Shown: positions 51,555 through 60,205, counted from the stretch's first letter. The stretch is 64,000 nt of DNA from an uncultured Synechococcaceae cyanobacterium (GCA_902572395.1 CACGFX010000001.1:1-64000); one strand, 5' to 3'. Notes: generated by a model not told the origin, from the letters alone. Translations and numbers: made by a program.

Positions 51555-51905
51555 ATGTTACGTTCAATCTTTGCAGGGTTATTTGCAATAGTTTTAACTC
51601 TAGGTCTAGGTATTTCATCAGTTTCAGCGAAGACTGTTGAAGTAAAACTTGGAACAGATGCTGGAATGCTTGCATTTGAACCAAGTACACTAACCATTAG
51701 TGCTGGTGATACAGTTAAATTCGTCAATAATAAACTTGCCCCTCACAATGCTGTTTTTGATGGGCATGAAGAATTAAGTCATGCGGACCTAGCTTTTGCT
51801 CCAGGAGAGTCTTGGGAAGAAACATTTGATACTGCTGGAACTTATGATTATTATTGCGAGCCACACAGAGGCGCTGGAATGGTAGGTAAAGTTATTGTTG
51901 AATAG
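51555..51905 (+). CDS. petE: Plastocyanin precursor
   Basis: This small lumenal copper protein carries electrons from cytochrome b6f to photosystem I. It has 116 residues, including a signal peptide (about residues 1-27, ending VSAKT). The copper ligands are visible as His in [10 protein letters not shown] and Cys, His and Met in [14 protein letters not shown]. The length of the mature part is normal. The gene has its own small upstream gap, and a terminator-like hairpin lies 70 bases after its stop, inside the start of clpB. Confidence 0.97.
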   Translation: MLRSIFAGLFAIVLTLGLGISSVSAKTVEVKLGTDAGMLAFEPSTLTISAGDTVKFVNNKLAPHNAVFDGHEELSHADLAFAPGESWEETFDTAGTYDYYCEPHRGAGMVGKVIVE

Positions 51906-51972
51906 ATTTTCTAAATAGTTAAACACTCTTTTTGACTTAATATTTAATATAGTCATACCCAAATTTTGATTG

Positions 51973-54555
51973 ATGAAAATAGTTCCAAGCGAATTTTCTA
52001 ATTCTGCTTGGAACTATTTTATTTTTGCCAAAGAAATTGCTTATAAAAATTATCAACAAAACGTAGACTCTGATAATTTATTATTAGCTCTTATAAAAGA
52101 GGACAATATTACAAAAAAGATTTTAAAAGATAATAATGTAAATCTAGAAGATCTTAAGAGGGAAATAATTTCTTCATTAAATAAGAAGGCAAAAATGAAA
52201 AATAAACAAGATAATTTATATATTGGTGATACTCTTCACAAGATATTTTTGAAGGCGAATGATATTAAAAATACTTTAAATGATGTAGTGATATCAACAG
52301 AACACTTAGTTTACGGTTTCACTTATGATGATAAATATGGATTTCAAATTTTAAATCAAAAAGGTATTCCAGAATTTCTTGAAATTATAAAGAAAATGAA
52401 GTCAGATCCGGCAGTAAAAAATGAATTTAATAGTTCTAATCAGTCTTTAGAAAAATATGGTATCGATCTGACTCAATCTGCACGAGATGGGATTTTAGAC
52501 CCAGTTATTGGTAGGGATGAAGAGATTAGAAGAACAATTCAAATATTGAGTAGAAGAACAAAAAATAATCCAGTTCTTATTGGAGAACCTGGGGTTGGCA
52601 AAACAGCCATTGTAGAAGGATTAGCTCAAAGAATTATTAATGGCGATGTACCTTATGCGCTACAAGATAGGAAACTAATTTCATTAGATATGGGTTCACT
52701 TTTAGCTGGAGCAAAATATCGTGGAGAATTTGAAGAAAGAATAAAAAATATTCTAAAAAAAGTGAAAGAATCAGACGGTAAAATTATTCTTTTTATTGAT
52801 GAAATTCATACGGTAGTAGGTGCAGGCGCTAGTGGAGGTTCTTTAGATGCAAGCAACCTATTAAAACCAATGCTTGCGAGAGGAGAACTAAGATGTATTG
52901 GTGCTACAACTATTAATGAACATAAACAAAATATAGAAAAAGATCCTGCTTTAGAACGAAGATTTCAAAAGATAAAAGTTGATGCTCCTTCAATAGATGA
53001 TACTGTATCAATTTTAAGAGGATTGAGAGAAAGATACGAAGTTCATCATAGTGTGAGAATTTCTGATAATGCTTTAGTTGCTGCTGCAACCCTTAGCGAA
53101 AGATATATTAACGATAGATTTCTTCCTGACAAAGCAATAGATCTAATCGATGAAGCAGCCTCAAGATTAAATATGGTCATAACTTCCAAACCTGAAGAAA
53201 TTGATGAAATTGATCGAAAAGTTCTACAATTTGAGATGGAAAAATTATCTTTAAAAAGAGAAACGGATGATTTTTCTATAGAAAGATTAAAAAAAATCAA
53301 TAATGAACTTATATCTCTTAAAGATAAACAGGCAGAATTAGGCGCTCAATGGAAAAAAGAAAAAGATGAAATTGATGAGATTAGCACCATAAAAGAAGAA
53401 ATTGAATCTGTTCAATTGCAAATAGATCAAGCCAAAAGGAGTTTTGACCTCAACAAAGCAGCAGAATTAGAATTTGGAACTTTAAATTCTTTACAAAAAC
53501 AATTGAAAGAAAAAAGTGAGTCCCTAATAAATTCCCAAAAAAATGGAGATACAATTCTTTTAAGACAAGAGGTAACTTGTGATGATATTGCAGAAGTTGT
53601 CTCAAAGTGGACCTCTATTCCAGTACAGAACTTAAACCAGTCAGAAAAAGATAAACTCTTGAGCCTCGAGTCAATCCTTAATGAAAAAATCATTGGTCAA
53701 GATAGTGCAATTAGGGCTGTTGCAGATTCCATTAAGAGATCAAGGACTGGTCTAAATGATCCAAGCAAGCCATTAGCCAGTTTTCTCTTTTTAGGTCCAA
53801 CTGGTGTCGGGAAAACAGAGCTAAGTAAAGTAACAGCCAAAATAATATTCGATTCAAATTCTTCAATTACAAGACTGGATATGTCTGAATATATGGAAAA
53901 GCATTCAGTGAGCAGAATTATAGGTGCGCCTCCTGGATATTTAGGTTTCGAATCAGGCGGTCAACTAACTGAAGCTGTACGCAAAAATCCTTATTCATTA
54001 GTACTCCTAGATGAAATAGAGAAAGCTCACAAAGATATTTTAGATATTCTCTTACAGGTTCTTGATGATGGAATCATTACTGATGGTCAAGGTCGTACAA
54101 TCAATTTCAAAAATTCAATCATTGTTCTCACTAGTAATTTAGGAAGTCAATCAATAAACGATTTATCAATTAGAAAAGAAGATACAAATGAAATTAAAAA
54201 AGTTGTAGATAATGAAATTAAAAAATTTTTCAAGCCTGAGTTTTTAAATCGACTTGATGAAATAGTTATTTTTAATAATTTAGAATTAAATGACATAAAA
54301 GAAATTGCAAAAATCCAGCTTCAACATTTAGAAAAAAGACTTAACAAAAAAAACTTAAAATTAAAAATTACGGATGAAGCAATTAACCAACTTGTCGAAA
54401 ATAGTTTCGATAATGCCTATGGTGCAAGGCCTTTAAAAAGAATTATTCAAAAACAAATTGAGACAAAAATTTCAAATAATATATTAAATAATTATTACCT
54501 TAATAAAGACGAGATTAATATTTATCTGGTTAATGGAGAGATAAATGTTGATTAA
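51973..54555 (+). CDS. clpB: ATP-dependent chaperone ClpB
   Basis: This Hsp100 disaggregase rescues aggregated proteins together with DnaK. Starting from the ATG at 51973 (the track uses a TTG one codon earlier) it has 860 residues. The domains are an N-terminal Clp_N region, NBD1 with Walker [14 protein letters not shown] (about 205) and [15 protein letters not shown], and a full coiled-coil M domain (about 400-520, with [12 protein letters not shown]). NBD2 follows with Walker [11 protein letters not shown] (about 608) and LLDEIEKAH, then the C-terminal [11 protein letters not shown]. The first 17 codons coincide with a perfect inverted repeat plus T-tract (see separate feature). It may be one of more than one ClpB in the genome. 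Confidence 0.95.
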   Translation: MKIVPSEFSNSAWNYFIFAKEIAYKNYQQNVDSDNLLLALIKEDNITKKILKDNNVNLEDLKREIISSLNKKAKMKNKQDNLYIGDTLHKIFLKANDIKNTLNDVVISTEHLVYGFTYDDKYGFQILNQKGIPEFLEIIKKMKSDPAVKNEFNSSNQSLEKYGIDLTQSARDGILDPVIGRDEEIRRTIQILSRRTKNNPVLIGEPGVGKTAIVEGLAQRIINGDVPYALQDRKLISLDMGSLLAGAKYRGEFEERIKNILKKVKESDGKIILFIDEIHTVVGAGASGGSLDASNLLKPMLARGELRCIGATTINEHKQNIEKDPALERRFQKIKVDAPSIDDTVSILRGLRERYEVHHSVRISDNALVAAATLSERYINDRFLPDKAIDLIDEAASRLNMVITSKPEEIDEIDRKVLQFEMEKLSLKRETDDFSIERLKKINNELISLKDKQAELGAQWKKEKDEIDEISTIKEEIESVQLQIDQAKRSFDLNKAAELEFGTLNSLQKQLKEKSESLINSQKNGDTILLRQEVTCDDIAEVVSKWTSIPVQNLNQSEKDKLLSLESILNEKIIGQDSAIRAVADSIKRSRTGLNDPSKPLASFLFLGPTGVGKTELSKVTAKIIFDSNSSITRLDMSEYMEKHSVSRIIGAPPGYLGFESGGQLTEAVRKNPYSLVLLDEIEKAHKDILDILLQVLDDGIITDGQGRTINFKNSIIVLTSNLGSQSINDLSIRKEDTNEIKKVVDNEIKKFFKPEFLNRLDEIVIFNNLELNDIKEIAKIQLQHLEKRLNKKNLKLKITDEAINQLVENSFDNAYGARPLKRIIQKQIETKISNNILNNYYLNKDEINIYLVNGEINVD
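51976..52026 (+). terminator. Terminator-like hairpin at the clpB start codon
   Basis: AAAATAGTTCCAAGC (51976-51990) is exactly complementary to GCTTGGAACTATTTT (52006-52020). The inner bases can extend it by five pairs (GAATT/AATTC) with one bulged T and a TTCT loop. The right arm and the bases after it give TTTTATTTTT on the plus strand. The structure begins at the first base after the clpB ATG and lies 70 bases after the petE stop. It has the shape of an intrinsic terminator for petE, but it could equally act as a translation switch on clpB. Confidence 0.6.
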
Positions 54556-54604
54556 ATATCGTAATTAAAGAATCCTATATGACTATAAAATTAACAACTT
54601 AAAT

Positions 54605-55075
54605 CTAAGATTTGAACCAATCAGGAATTTCCTCATAACTTGCTTTATTCGATTTATTTTCTTTTGATTCTGTTTTCCAACAACATGTTCTGCCCTTATC
54701 CTTATCCTGTAAGTATTCATTAGCCCATCTCCAAATTAATTCAGAGGTGAACTCCATTCCAACATTATCCATAATTCTCAGATCTAAAGCATCTAAGTCA
54801 TGTAATTTTTCCCAGTAATTCAGCAAAGGGTCATCTTTATTTATTAAAAAAGTATGGTCAAATTGCTCCTTTAGTCTATTTTCTAGGGGCTTTAGACTTG
54901 AAAAATCGACAACAAAACCATTTAGGTCTAATTTTTTTGCTGTGAACCAAAAGGTGAATGATCTTGAATATCCATGCACAAATCTGCAGTGGCCTTCATG
55001 GCGCCATTGCCTATGTGAACAGGGAAAATCCTCGTAACTTTTGCTGCATGAAAATTTCAGAGAATGAATATACAT
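54605..55075 (-). CDS. 6-pyruvoyl-tetrahydropterin synthase/QueD family protein (atypical)
   Basis: This is a 156-residue protein of the PTPS/QueD fold, started at the ATG at 55075 rather than the TTG one codon upstream. The zinc-site region reads FPCSHRQWRHEGHCRFVHGYSRSF. The first His is present but the usual HGH is HGY, so one canonical zinc ligand is changed and nearby His/Cys residues may compensate. VDFSSLKPLENRLKEQFDHTFL is the conserved beta-helix part. Possible roles are queuosine or pterin metabolism. It is convergent with clpB and divergent from hisIE. Confidence 0.8.
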   Translation of the reverse strand: MYIHSLKFSCSKSYEDFPCSHRQWRHEGHCRFVHGYSRSFTFWFTAKKLDLNGFVVDFSSLKPLENRLKEQFDHTFLINKDDPLLNYWEKLHDLDALDLRIMDNVGMEFTSELIWRWANEYLQDKDKGRTCCWKTESKENKSNKASYEEIPDWFKS

Positions 55076-55138
55076 CAATTAACTGTTAGGATAATTTTTA
55101 ATAAAACACATTGAGTAGGATTTAACATAACTAACATA

Positions 55139-55798
55139 ATGACTTATTCAACTAATTTTTCGATAGAGGATCTACGCTTTGATAATTATGGGTTAATCCC
55201 TGCAATAGCACAAGATTGGCTTGACGGATCAATTCTTATGCTTGCTTGGATGAACAAAGAATCTTTGACAATTACACTTGAAACCACAAAAGTTCATTAT
55301 TGGAGTAGATCAAGATCCGAAATTTGGAGAAAAGGAGCTACAAGTGGAAGTACCCAAATACTTAAGGAGATAAGATTCGACTGCGATAATGATGCACTAA
55401 TCCTTTTGATTGAACAAAATGGTTCAGGAGCATGTCACACTGGGGAAAAAAGTTGTTTTTTCAACGAAATCAAACTTAATCAAACTGATAAAAAAGAGAA
55501 AAAAACAACTCCCTTCTCAAATATTTGCTCTGAATTATTCAATACAATTAACGAAAGATCAATAAATCCATCAGAAAAAAGTTACACAAATCATTTATTG
55601 ACAAAAGGTAGTAATACTATTTTGAAAAAAATAGGAGAGGAGTCTGCAGAATTTATAATGGCTTGCAAAGATAATGATAAAAATTCAATCTCAAATGAAG
55701 CTGCTGATTTAATTTATCATCTGCAAGTAGCCCTTATGCATAAAGGAGTTGAGTGGAGAGATGTACTTGCTGTTCTAGAATCAAGAAGAAAAAATTAA
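55139..55798 (+). CDS. hisIE: Bifunctional phosphoribosyl-AMP cyclohydrolase / phosphoribosyl-ATP pyrophosphatase
   Basis: This protein carries out steps two and three of histidine synthesis. It has 219 residues with HisI in about 1-118 (MLAWMNKESL, VHYWSRSRSEIWRKGATSG, and the zinc Cys in GSGACHTGEKSCFF). HisE occupies the rest (IGEESAEFIMACKD, EAADLIYHLQVAL). Fusion of the two is common in cyanobacteria. It starts with ATG, and the 154-base AT-rich gap after it leads to the sigma factor gene. Confidence 0.96.
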   Translation: MTYSTNFSIEDLRFDNYGLIPAIAQDWLDGSILMLAWMNKESLTITLETTKVHYWSRSRSEIWRKGATSGSTQILKEIRFDCDNDALILLIEQNGSGACHTGEKSCFFNEIKLNQTDKKEKKTTPFSNICSELFNTINERSINPSEKSYTNHLLTKGSNTILKKIGEESAEFIMACKDNDKNSISNEAADLIYHLQVALMHKGVEWRDVLAVLESRRKN

Positions 55799-55864
55799 AT
55801 AGTTAAAATTTTTAATTTTTTTAACCTTAAAATTTAAAAAATAATGTTAATTAACTAATTAATA

Positions 55865-55893
55865 ATTATTAATTAATTATTAATTAATTATTA
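55865..55893. repeat. Short A/T-only tandem repeat, 11-bp unit
   Basis: The unit ATTATTAATTA occurs twice in direct succession, followed by a partial third copy, within a 38-base stretch of pure A and T (55856-55893). It lies about 60 bases upstream of the sigma factor gene. The unit length is close to one turn of DNA, so it could curve the promoter region. It could also be slippage-prone sequence with no role. Confidence 0.7.
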
Positions 55894-55942
55894 CATGTAT
55901 GGCTTATTACTGAATTGACTATAAGTTAAATGTATTAACAAT

Positions 55943-55946
55943 GAGG
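55943..55946 (+). promoter_or_regulatory. Shine-Dalgarno site of the sigma factor gene
   Basis: GAGG lies six bases upstream of the GTG at 55953. It supports that non-ATG codon as the true start, since many genes in this window have no visible Shine-Dalgarno. Confidence 0.5.
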
Positions 55947-55952
55947 TAAATC

Positions 55953-56876
55953 GTGAGTTCATTAAGCGATTTTCTTGGTGAAATAGGTCGTCATCAACTT
56001 TTGACTCCCGAAAGAGAACTCACAATGGGCAGGAAAGTCCAAGAAATGGTTGTGCTTGTTAATAGATGTCAAGAGGCAGGAGGTAAAGGCCCCGCTTGTG
56101 AATATTCCGAAGCTGAGAGAAAAAAGATCAAAATTGGTGAAAAAGCTAAAAATGAGATGATAACAGCCAACCTAAGACTAGTTGTCAACCTTGCCAAGAG
56201 ATACCAAGGGAAAGGATTAGAATTACTGGACCTAATTCAAGAGGGGACATTAGGTCTTACAAGGGCCGTAGAAAAATATGATCCGTCTAGAGGACATAGA
56301 TTTTCCACCTATGCTTATTGGTGGATTAGGCAAGGTTTAAACAGAGCATTGTCAACTCAAAGTAGAACGATAAGGATCCCCGTTAACATTAATGAAAAAC
56401 TTACAAAACTAAGATCAGCAAAATCAAAGCTTATGCAACTTAAGGGTATTCCACCCACTAGTGATGAGCTAGCTGAAGAAATGAAAATAACCAAAGAGGA
56501 AATTGACGAACTCCTTTCTTGTGAATTGAGAAGCATCACTGTTAGTCTTCAAGGTACTGTTAAATCAAAATCAGATCCTTCCGAGTTGGTTGATATTCTT
56601 CCAAGTGATCAAACTCCCCCAATGGAATTAGCCGAATTAGCCGAAAGGACAGCCTCGGCTTGGAAGTTATTAGATAAAGCAAATTTAACTGAGAAAGAAA
56701 GAAAGATAGTAAGTCTAAGATTTGGTTTAGACGGCTCAAATGAATGGAGAACTTTAGCTGAAGTTGCAAGACATATGAGTTGTAGCAGGGAATATTGCCG
56801 ACAAGTTGTTCAACGTGCTTTAAGAAAACTTAGGAAAGCAGGAATACAGAATGGATTAGTTGATAGTATTAGCTAA
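55953..56876 (+). CDS. RNA polymerase sigma factor, sigma-70 family (group 2 type)
   Basis: This is an alternative principal-like sigma factor, 307 residues with a GTG start. Region 1.2 begins LSDFLGEIGRHQLLTPERE. Region 2 has DLIQEGTLGLTRAVEKYDPSRGHRFSTYAYWWIRQ, the core-binding and -10 recognition part (landmark only). Region 3 and region 4 (TEKERKIVSLRFGL, then an HTH ending SREYCRQVVQRALRKLR) complete it. It lacks the long N-terminal extension of the housekeeping RpoD, so it should be a group 2 factor. The YkvA gene follows 37 bases later. Confidence 0.93.
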   Translation: MSSLSDFLGEIGRHQLLTPERELTMGRKVQEMVVLVNRCQEAGGKGPACEYSEAERKKIKIGEKAKNEMITANLRLVVNLAKRYQGKGLELLDLIQEGTLGLTRAVEKYDPSRGHRFSTYAYWWIRQGLNRALSTQSRTIRIPVNINEKLTKLRSAKSKLMQLKGIPPTSDELAEEMKITKEEIDELLSCELRSITVSLQGTVKSKSDPSELVDILPSDQTPPMELAELAERTASAWKLLDKANLTEKERKIVSLRFGLDGSNEWRTLAEVARHMSCSREYCRQVVQRALRKLRKAGIQNGLVDSIS

Positions 56877-56913
56877 AAATTCCATTAAAAATATTTAAAT
56901 TTCATTTATAAGG

Positions 56914-57282
56914 ATGAAAGAGCATTACAAAACCCAAGAAAAAATCTATGATGCTGAAGTTTTAGAGAGTTCAACATTTGATGAAAATGTCATTATCAAG
57001 ATTCTGATTAAAGCAGGAAGAACAATTGCCAAGCCTGCTTTAGAAGTTTTAGAGATGGCAATAGATCCTTATACTCCAGCACAAGTAAGAGTTTCATTAA
57101 TGGCTGCTCTAGCATATTTGATTATGCCATTTGATCTTTTCCCTGACTTTATGCCTTTAGTTGGTTTTAGTGATGATTTTGTAGCCCTCACAGCAGTACT
57201 CAGTATATGGAGCAAATACATGACTCCCTCAATAAGAGCAAGAGCAGAGAATAAGCTTAATAAGTTATTTCCTTTTTATTAA
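56914..57282 (+). CDS. YkvA family (DUF1232) membrane protein
   Basis: This is a 122-residue protein. The segment VRVSLMAALAYLIMPFDLFPDFMPLVGFSDD (landmark only) is the DUF1232/YkvA signature, with a hydrophobic helix and the PxDxxPDxxPxxGxxDD-like motif. Function is unknown. The ATG follows AAGG almost directly. The next gene's ATG comes immediately after this gene's stop (TAAATG), so they form a coupled pair behind the sigma factor gene. Confidence 0.88.
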   Translation: MKEHYKTQEKIYDAEVLESSTFDENVIIKILIKAGRTIAKPALEVLEMAIDPYTPAQVRVSLMAALAYLIMPFDLFPDFMPLVGFSDDFVALTAVLSIWSKYMTPSIRARAENKLNKLFPFY

Positions 57283-57603
57283 ATGGGTAAATTATCTATA
57301 CAGGAAGAAAAAGAACTCGTCTCCTTCATTAAAGATTGGTTAAAATCGCATGGATTTACCCAAAAAGACTTAGCAAATGAATTAAATATTAAATCGAGCA
57401 GAACCTCGGAAATTATTCTCAAAATTAAAGAGTTATATAAAAAAGGGGGCATGTTCAATATTGCAAAAAATCTTATAAAGATTGAGCAAAAATGGTTAAA
57501 TAATATCAATAACGATTATCGAGAAATGAAACAAACACCACCATATAATCAATTAGATATCGACTCATTAGTAAAGCAGATGAATCAAGATACTAGTCAA
57601 TAA
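57283..57603 (+). CDS. Small helix-turn-helix protein, hypothetical
   Basis: This is a 106-residue soluble protein. Residues about 12-45 (FIKDWLKSHGFTQKDLANELNIKSSRTSEII) have the spacing of an XRE/Cro-like helix-turn-helix, and a Lys-rich helical end follows. A DNA-binding role is inferred. It starts with ATG directly after the YkvA stop with no gap. A weak A/T-only hairpin lies just after its stop. Confidence 0.65.
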   Translation: MGKLSIQEEKELVSFIKDWLKSHGFTQKDLANELNIKSSRTSEIILKIKELYKKGGMFNIAKNLIKIEQKWLNNINNDYREMKQTPPYNQLDIDSLVKQMNQDTSQ

Positions 57604-57628
57604 ATAATATTTTAAATATTATATTTTT
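57604..57628 (+). terminator. Possible A/T-only terminator hairpin
   Basis: ATAATATT and AATATTAT flank a three-base loop, followed by ATTTTT. It starts at the first base after the HTH gene's stop. The stem has no G-C pairs, so its stability is doubtful. The rest of the 197-base convergent gap to 57800 is AT-rich and holds nothing I recognise. Confidence 0.3.
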
Positions 57629-57800
57629 AATTTAAAAAAGATATGACCTCTTAAAACTACTCTTTACACAAATATCGTTTAAACAAACTGATTTTATAAA
57701 TAATTGAATTATTAAAATTAAAAATATTATCTACTATTAATATAATTGGTTCTTTTTAATTAATAGTTAATAATTACTAAATTTTTTTCGTAAATCATAT

Positions 57801-58070
57801 TTAAAATGCCTGAATCCAGGGATAAATATCATAATTAATCCATATATCTTTTTCCCAATATATATCCTCCTCAATGAGATCTTTCAACTCGTTTTCATCA
57901 TTAGCATTAAAAATTCCAAACAAATATTTGGTACATTTTGTTGGTCCTAATGTAACTAGAATATCTCGATCTTTTAAGTTTTTAAGTCTATTAAGATGTT
58001 GTTCACGAAATGGTTCCCTTTTAGAAATTGCATCTTCACAGTACCTTCCAAAAACTACAAACTTTTCCAT
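57801..58070 (-). CDS. YCII-related domain protein
   Basis: This is an 89-residue protein when started at the ATG at 58070. The longer track ORF adds a 15-residue N-terminus that does not fit the family. KFVVFGRYCEDAISKREPFREQHLNRLKNL and the later FGIFNANDENELKDLIEEDIYW (landmarks) match the YCII/YciI ferredoxin-like fold, a small enzyme-like domain of mostly unknown substrate. It shares a 97-base divergent region with the cyAbrB gene. Confidence 0.8.
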   Translation of the reverse strand: MEKFVVFGRYCEDAISKREPFREQHLNRLKNLKDRDILVTLGPTKCTKYLFGIFNANDENELKDLIEEDIYWEKDIWINYDIYPWIQAF

Positions 58071-58167
58071 TTTTAAATATAAATAATAGAATAAATACAT
58101 ACTAAATAATTGCATATATTACACGCAAATTGCTATGTTATTTAATGCAACTTTCTTATAATTAATT

Positions 58168-58524
58168 ATGCTAACTGGTAGCGATCTCCTTGCAAAAGTT
58201 AAAGAACTTGGCGATGTTAGCAAATCTGAGCTAGTTCGCGCCTGTGGTTATGTTTCCACTAAGAAAAACGGAGGTGAACGCTTAAATTTTACCGCATTCT
58301 ATGAAGCACTTTTAGAAGCAAAAGGGGTTAATCTTGGTGATTCTGGAGTTGCGGGTATTGGAAAAGGTGGAAGAAAACTTAGTTATATAGCGACAGTACA
58401 AGGCAATGGAAATCTTCTGATTGGTAAAGCATATACAGCCCTTCTTGATTTAAAAGCAGGTGATGAATTCGAAATTAAGCTCGGAAGAAAACAAATCAGA
58501 TTATTACCTACAGAAGAATCTTAA
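58168..58524 (+). CDS. Cyanobacterial AbrB-like transcriptional regulator (cyAbrB)
   Basis: This is a 118-residue regulator. The N-terminal segment SDLLAKVKELGDVSKSELVRACGYVS and the C-terminal AbrB-like beta fold (GNLLIGKAYTALLDLKAGDEFEIKLGRKQIRLL) are typical of cyAbrB. This family influences carbon/nitrogen balance and many other genes in cyanobacteria. A TATAAT ends only five bases before the ATG, so the mRNA may be nearly leaderless. Prochlorococcus usually has more than one copy, and this is one of them. Confidence 0.9.
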   Translation: MLTGSDLLAKVKELGDVSKSELVRACGYVSTKKNGGERLNFTAFYEALLEAKGVNLGDSGVAGIGKGGRKLSYIATVQGNGNLLIGKAYTALLDLKAGDEFEIKLGRKQIRLLPTEES

Positions 58525-58599
58525 AAACAACAAAAATAAATTAAATTAGTCATAACATTTTTAATTAATTTTCTATAAATAATTCTTTTAATTAATAAA

Positions 58600-59454
58600 T
58601 TATCTTTGTATATATTTTTTTTGGTCAGCAGCTAAACGCATTTCTTTACAAAACTCACCAACATGATCGACAACATCTTTTTCACTTGAGCTCGAGATTC
58701 GTTTTACAAATGCACTCCCAATAATTACTCCATCTGCTCCCCACTCACGAACTTTTTTAACATGTTCTGGAGTTGATATTCCAAAACCAACAGCAATTGG
58801 ATTACTATTTACATCTTTTAATTTAGCAATAAGATTTTCTACTCTATTTTCCATTTTGTTTCTCTCCCCTGTGACACCTGTAACACTTACTAAATAAGTA
58901 AAGCCTTTTGTATGATTTGATATTTGTTTCATTCTTTCAAAAGGAGTAGTTGGCGCTACCAATAAAATTAAGTCCATAAAATGTTTACTAACTATTTTAG
59001 AAAATTTATAAGCTTCCTCCAAAGGGAGGTCAGGAATTATTAGTCCAGAAACTCCAGCATCAGATGCCATTTCACAAAACCTTTCAAAGCCAAAGCATAG
59101 TAATGGATTCAAGTAAGAAAAAAGGATGATGGGAATATTTAATTTACCTTTTAAAGACTCTAAAAGTTTAATTACTTTTCTTAAGCTAGTACCTGACTTT
59201 AAGGCACGAGAGGCTGCCACTTGAATAACAGGTCCATCTGCAAGTGGGTCACTATATGGGATACCTAATTCTATAAGGTCAGCTCCATTTTCTTGTAACC
59301 TTAATAAGATCTCAGAAGTTATTTCAATATTGGGATCCCCAGCCATTATAAAAGGCATTAAAGCAAATTTTTTTTTATTTTTTAACTCACAAAACATTTC
59401 ATCTACCTTAGATAAAGATTCATTTTTAGTAATTTGGATTTTGTTATCTTTCAT
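58600..59454 (-). CDS. trpA: Tryptophan synthase alpha chain
   Basis: This subunit releases indole from indole-3-glycerol phosphate and passes it to the beta subunit. It has 284 residues. FIMAGDPN, the catalytic Asp in DLIELGIPYSDPLADGPVIQ, SGLIIPDLPLEEA and VGFGISTPEHV are diagnostic. The partner trpB is not in the window. It lies 28 bases downstream of the DUF3007 gene in an ndhL-DUF3007-trpA order. Confidence 0.96.
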   Translation of the reverse strand: MKDNKIQITKNESLSKVDEMFCELKNKKKFALMPFIMAGDPNIEITSEILLRLQENGADLIELGIPYSDPLADGPVIQVAASRALKSGTSLRKVIKLLESLKGKLNIPIILFSYLNPLLCFGFERFCEMASDAGVSGLIIPDLPLEEAYKFSKIVSKHFMDLILLVAPTTPFERMKQISNHTKGFTYLVSVTGVTGERNKMENRVENLIAKLKDVNSNPIAVGFGISTPEHVKKVREWGADGVIIGSAFVKRISSSSEKDVVDHVGEFCKEMRLAADQKKYIQR

Positions 59455-59482
59455 AATTTTTAGATATTTTTATATGAAAAAT

Positions 59483-59803
59483 TTATTGATTTTTCTCTAA
59501 ATCTTCCATAAGTTTTTGCTGCTCTTCCTTCGACAATGAGTTGAATTTGGTTTCTAGTTTATCATTGACAACTTTTTCATACTCTTTTCTATAACGCTTC
59601 CTTTGTTCCATAAAAGTCATTTTTCCATTTACAACTCTATAAACATAAGATGTTACCCAAGAAATAACAATCAAAATTAAGAGACAACTTGATAGAGTAA
59701 TGGCTGTAAAATTATCGATACCATTTTGCGGTGCAAATTTATAACTAATTAATCCTATTAATGAAATAAATAAACCTATTTGTATAACTTTTCCTTTAGT
59801 CAA
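59483..59803 (-). CDS. DUF3007 family membrane protein
   Basis: This is a 106-residue protein with two transmembrane segments (about 6-23 and 34-55), followed by a charged coiled tail (YRVVNGKMTFMEQRKRYRKEYE). It matches DUF3007, which is restricted to cyanobacteria and chloroplast lineages. The start is TTG, four bases after the ndhL stop. Close linkage to ndhL suggests a thylakoid location, but no function is known from sequence. Confidence 0.85.
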   Translation of the reverse strand: MTKGKVIQIGLFISLIGLISYKFAPQNGIDNFTAITLSSCLLILIVISWVTSYVYRVVNGKMTFMEQRKRYRKEYEKVVNDKLETKFNSLSKEEQQKLMEDLEKNQ

Positions 59804-59807
59804 TTAT

Positions 59808-60041
59808 TTACCCTTTACCACTTCCTTTTAGTCTGAGATTTAAAAATGGAGAAAATAAAATTAAACCTGGAAAGAAAAGAAATACTAGGCCATAAATTCC
59901 TAATCTTTCAAATTTGCCCATAATATTCCATCTATTATTCATCCAGTAAAATAGTAACAATGGGATAACGAATAAATAGGTAAAAATAATTCCGACATAA
60001 GCAATTAAAGTAGCGAATGAATTATTGAAAAAACTTTCCAT
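59808..60041 (-). CDS. ndhL: NAD(P)H-quinone oxidoreductase subunit L
   Basis: This is a small membrane subunit specific to the cyanobacterial/chloroplast NDH-1 complex. It has 77 residues and two transmembrane helices (about 9-31 and 47-66). [28 protein letters not shown] and [15 protein letters not shown] (landmarks) match NdhL. It begins the ndhL-DUF3007-trpA run, downstream of the tRNA-Leu gene. Confidence 0.92.
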   Translation of the reverse strand: MESFFNNSFATLIAYVGIIFTYLFVIPLLLFYWMNNRWNIMGKFERLGIYGLVFLFFPGLILFSPFLNLRLKGSGKG

Positions 60042-60119
60042 TTTAATTTATGGTTGCTTAGTTAAAACATAACAACTATTGGAAGTTATCGTCAGAACTA
60101 AAAATAAATAATTAAATAA

Positions 60120-60205
60120 TGGGAGTGGGGGGACTTGAACCCCCACGAGCTAAATCGCTCGACGGATTTTAAGTCCGGCGCGTCTACCAATTCCGCCACA
60201 CTCCC
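60120..60205 (-). tRNA. trnL-UAA: tRNA-Leu (anticodon UAA)
   Basis: The minus strand folds as an 86-base class II tRNA. The acceptor GGGAGTG pairs with CACTCCC, with discriminator A and no encoded CCA. The D-arm contains AATTGGTAGACGC, the anticodon loop CTTAAAA places UAA at positions 34-36, a long variable arm (CGAGC...GCTCG) follows, and the T-arm is GGGGGTTCAAGTCCCCC. The gene is uninterrupted. Many cyanobacteria carry a group I intron in this anticodon loop and this copy has none. Confidence 0.97.

Noticed and set aside
57604-57800. Possible small RNA in the 197-base convergent gap
   Set aside because: The region is almost pure A/T with no promoter, stable stem or known Yfr-type motif. 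Nothing supports a transcript.
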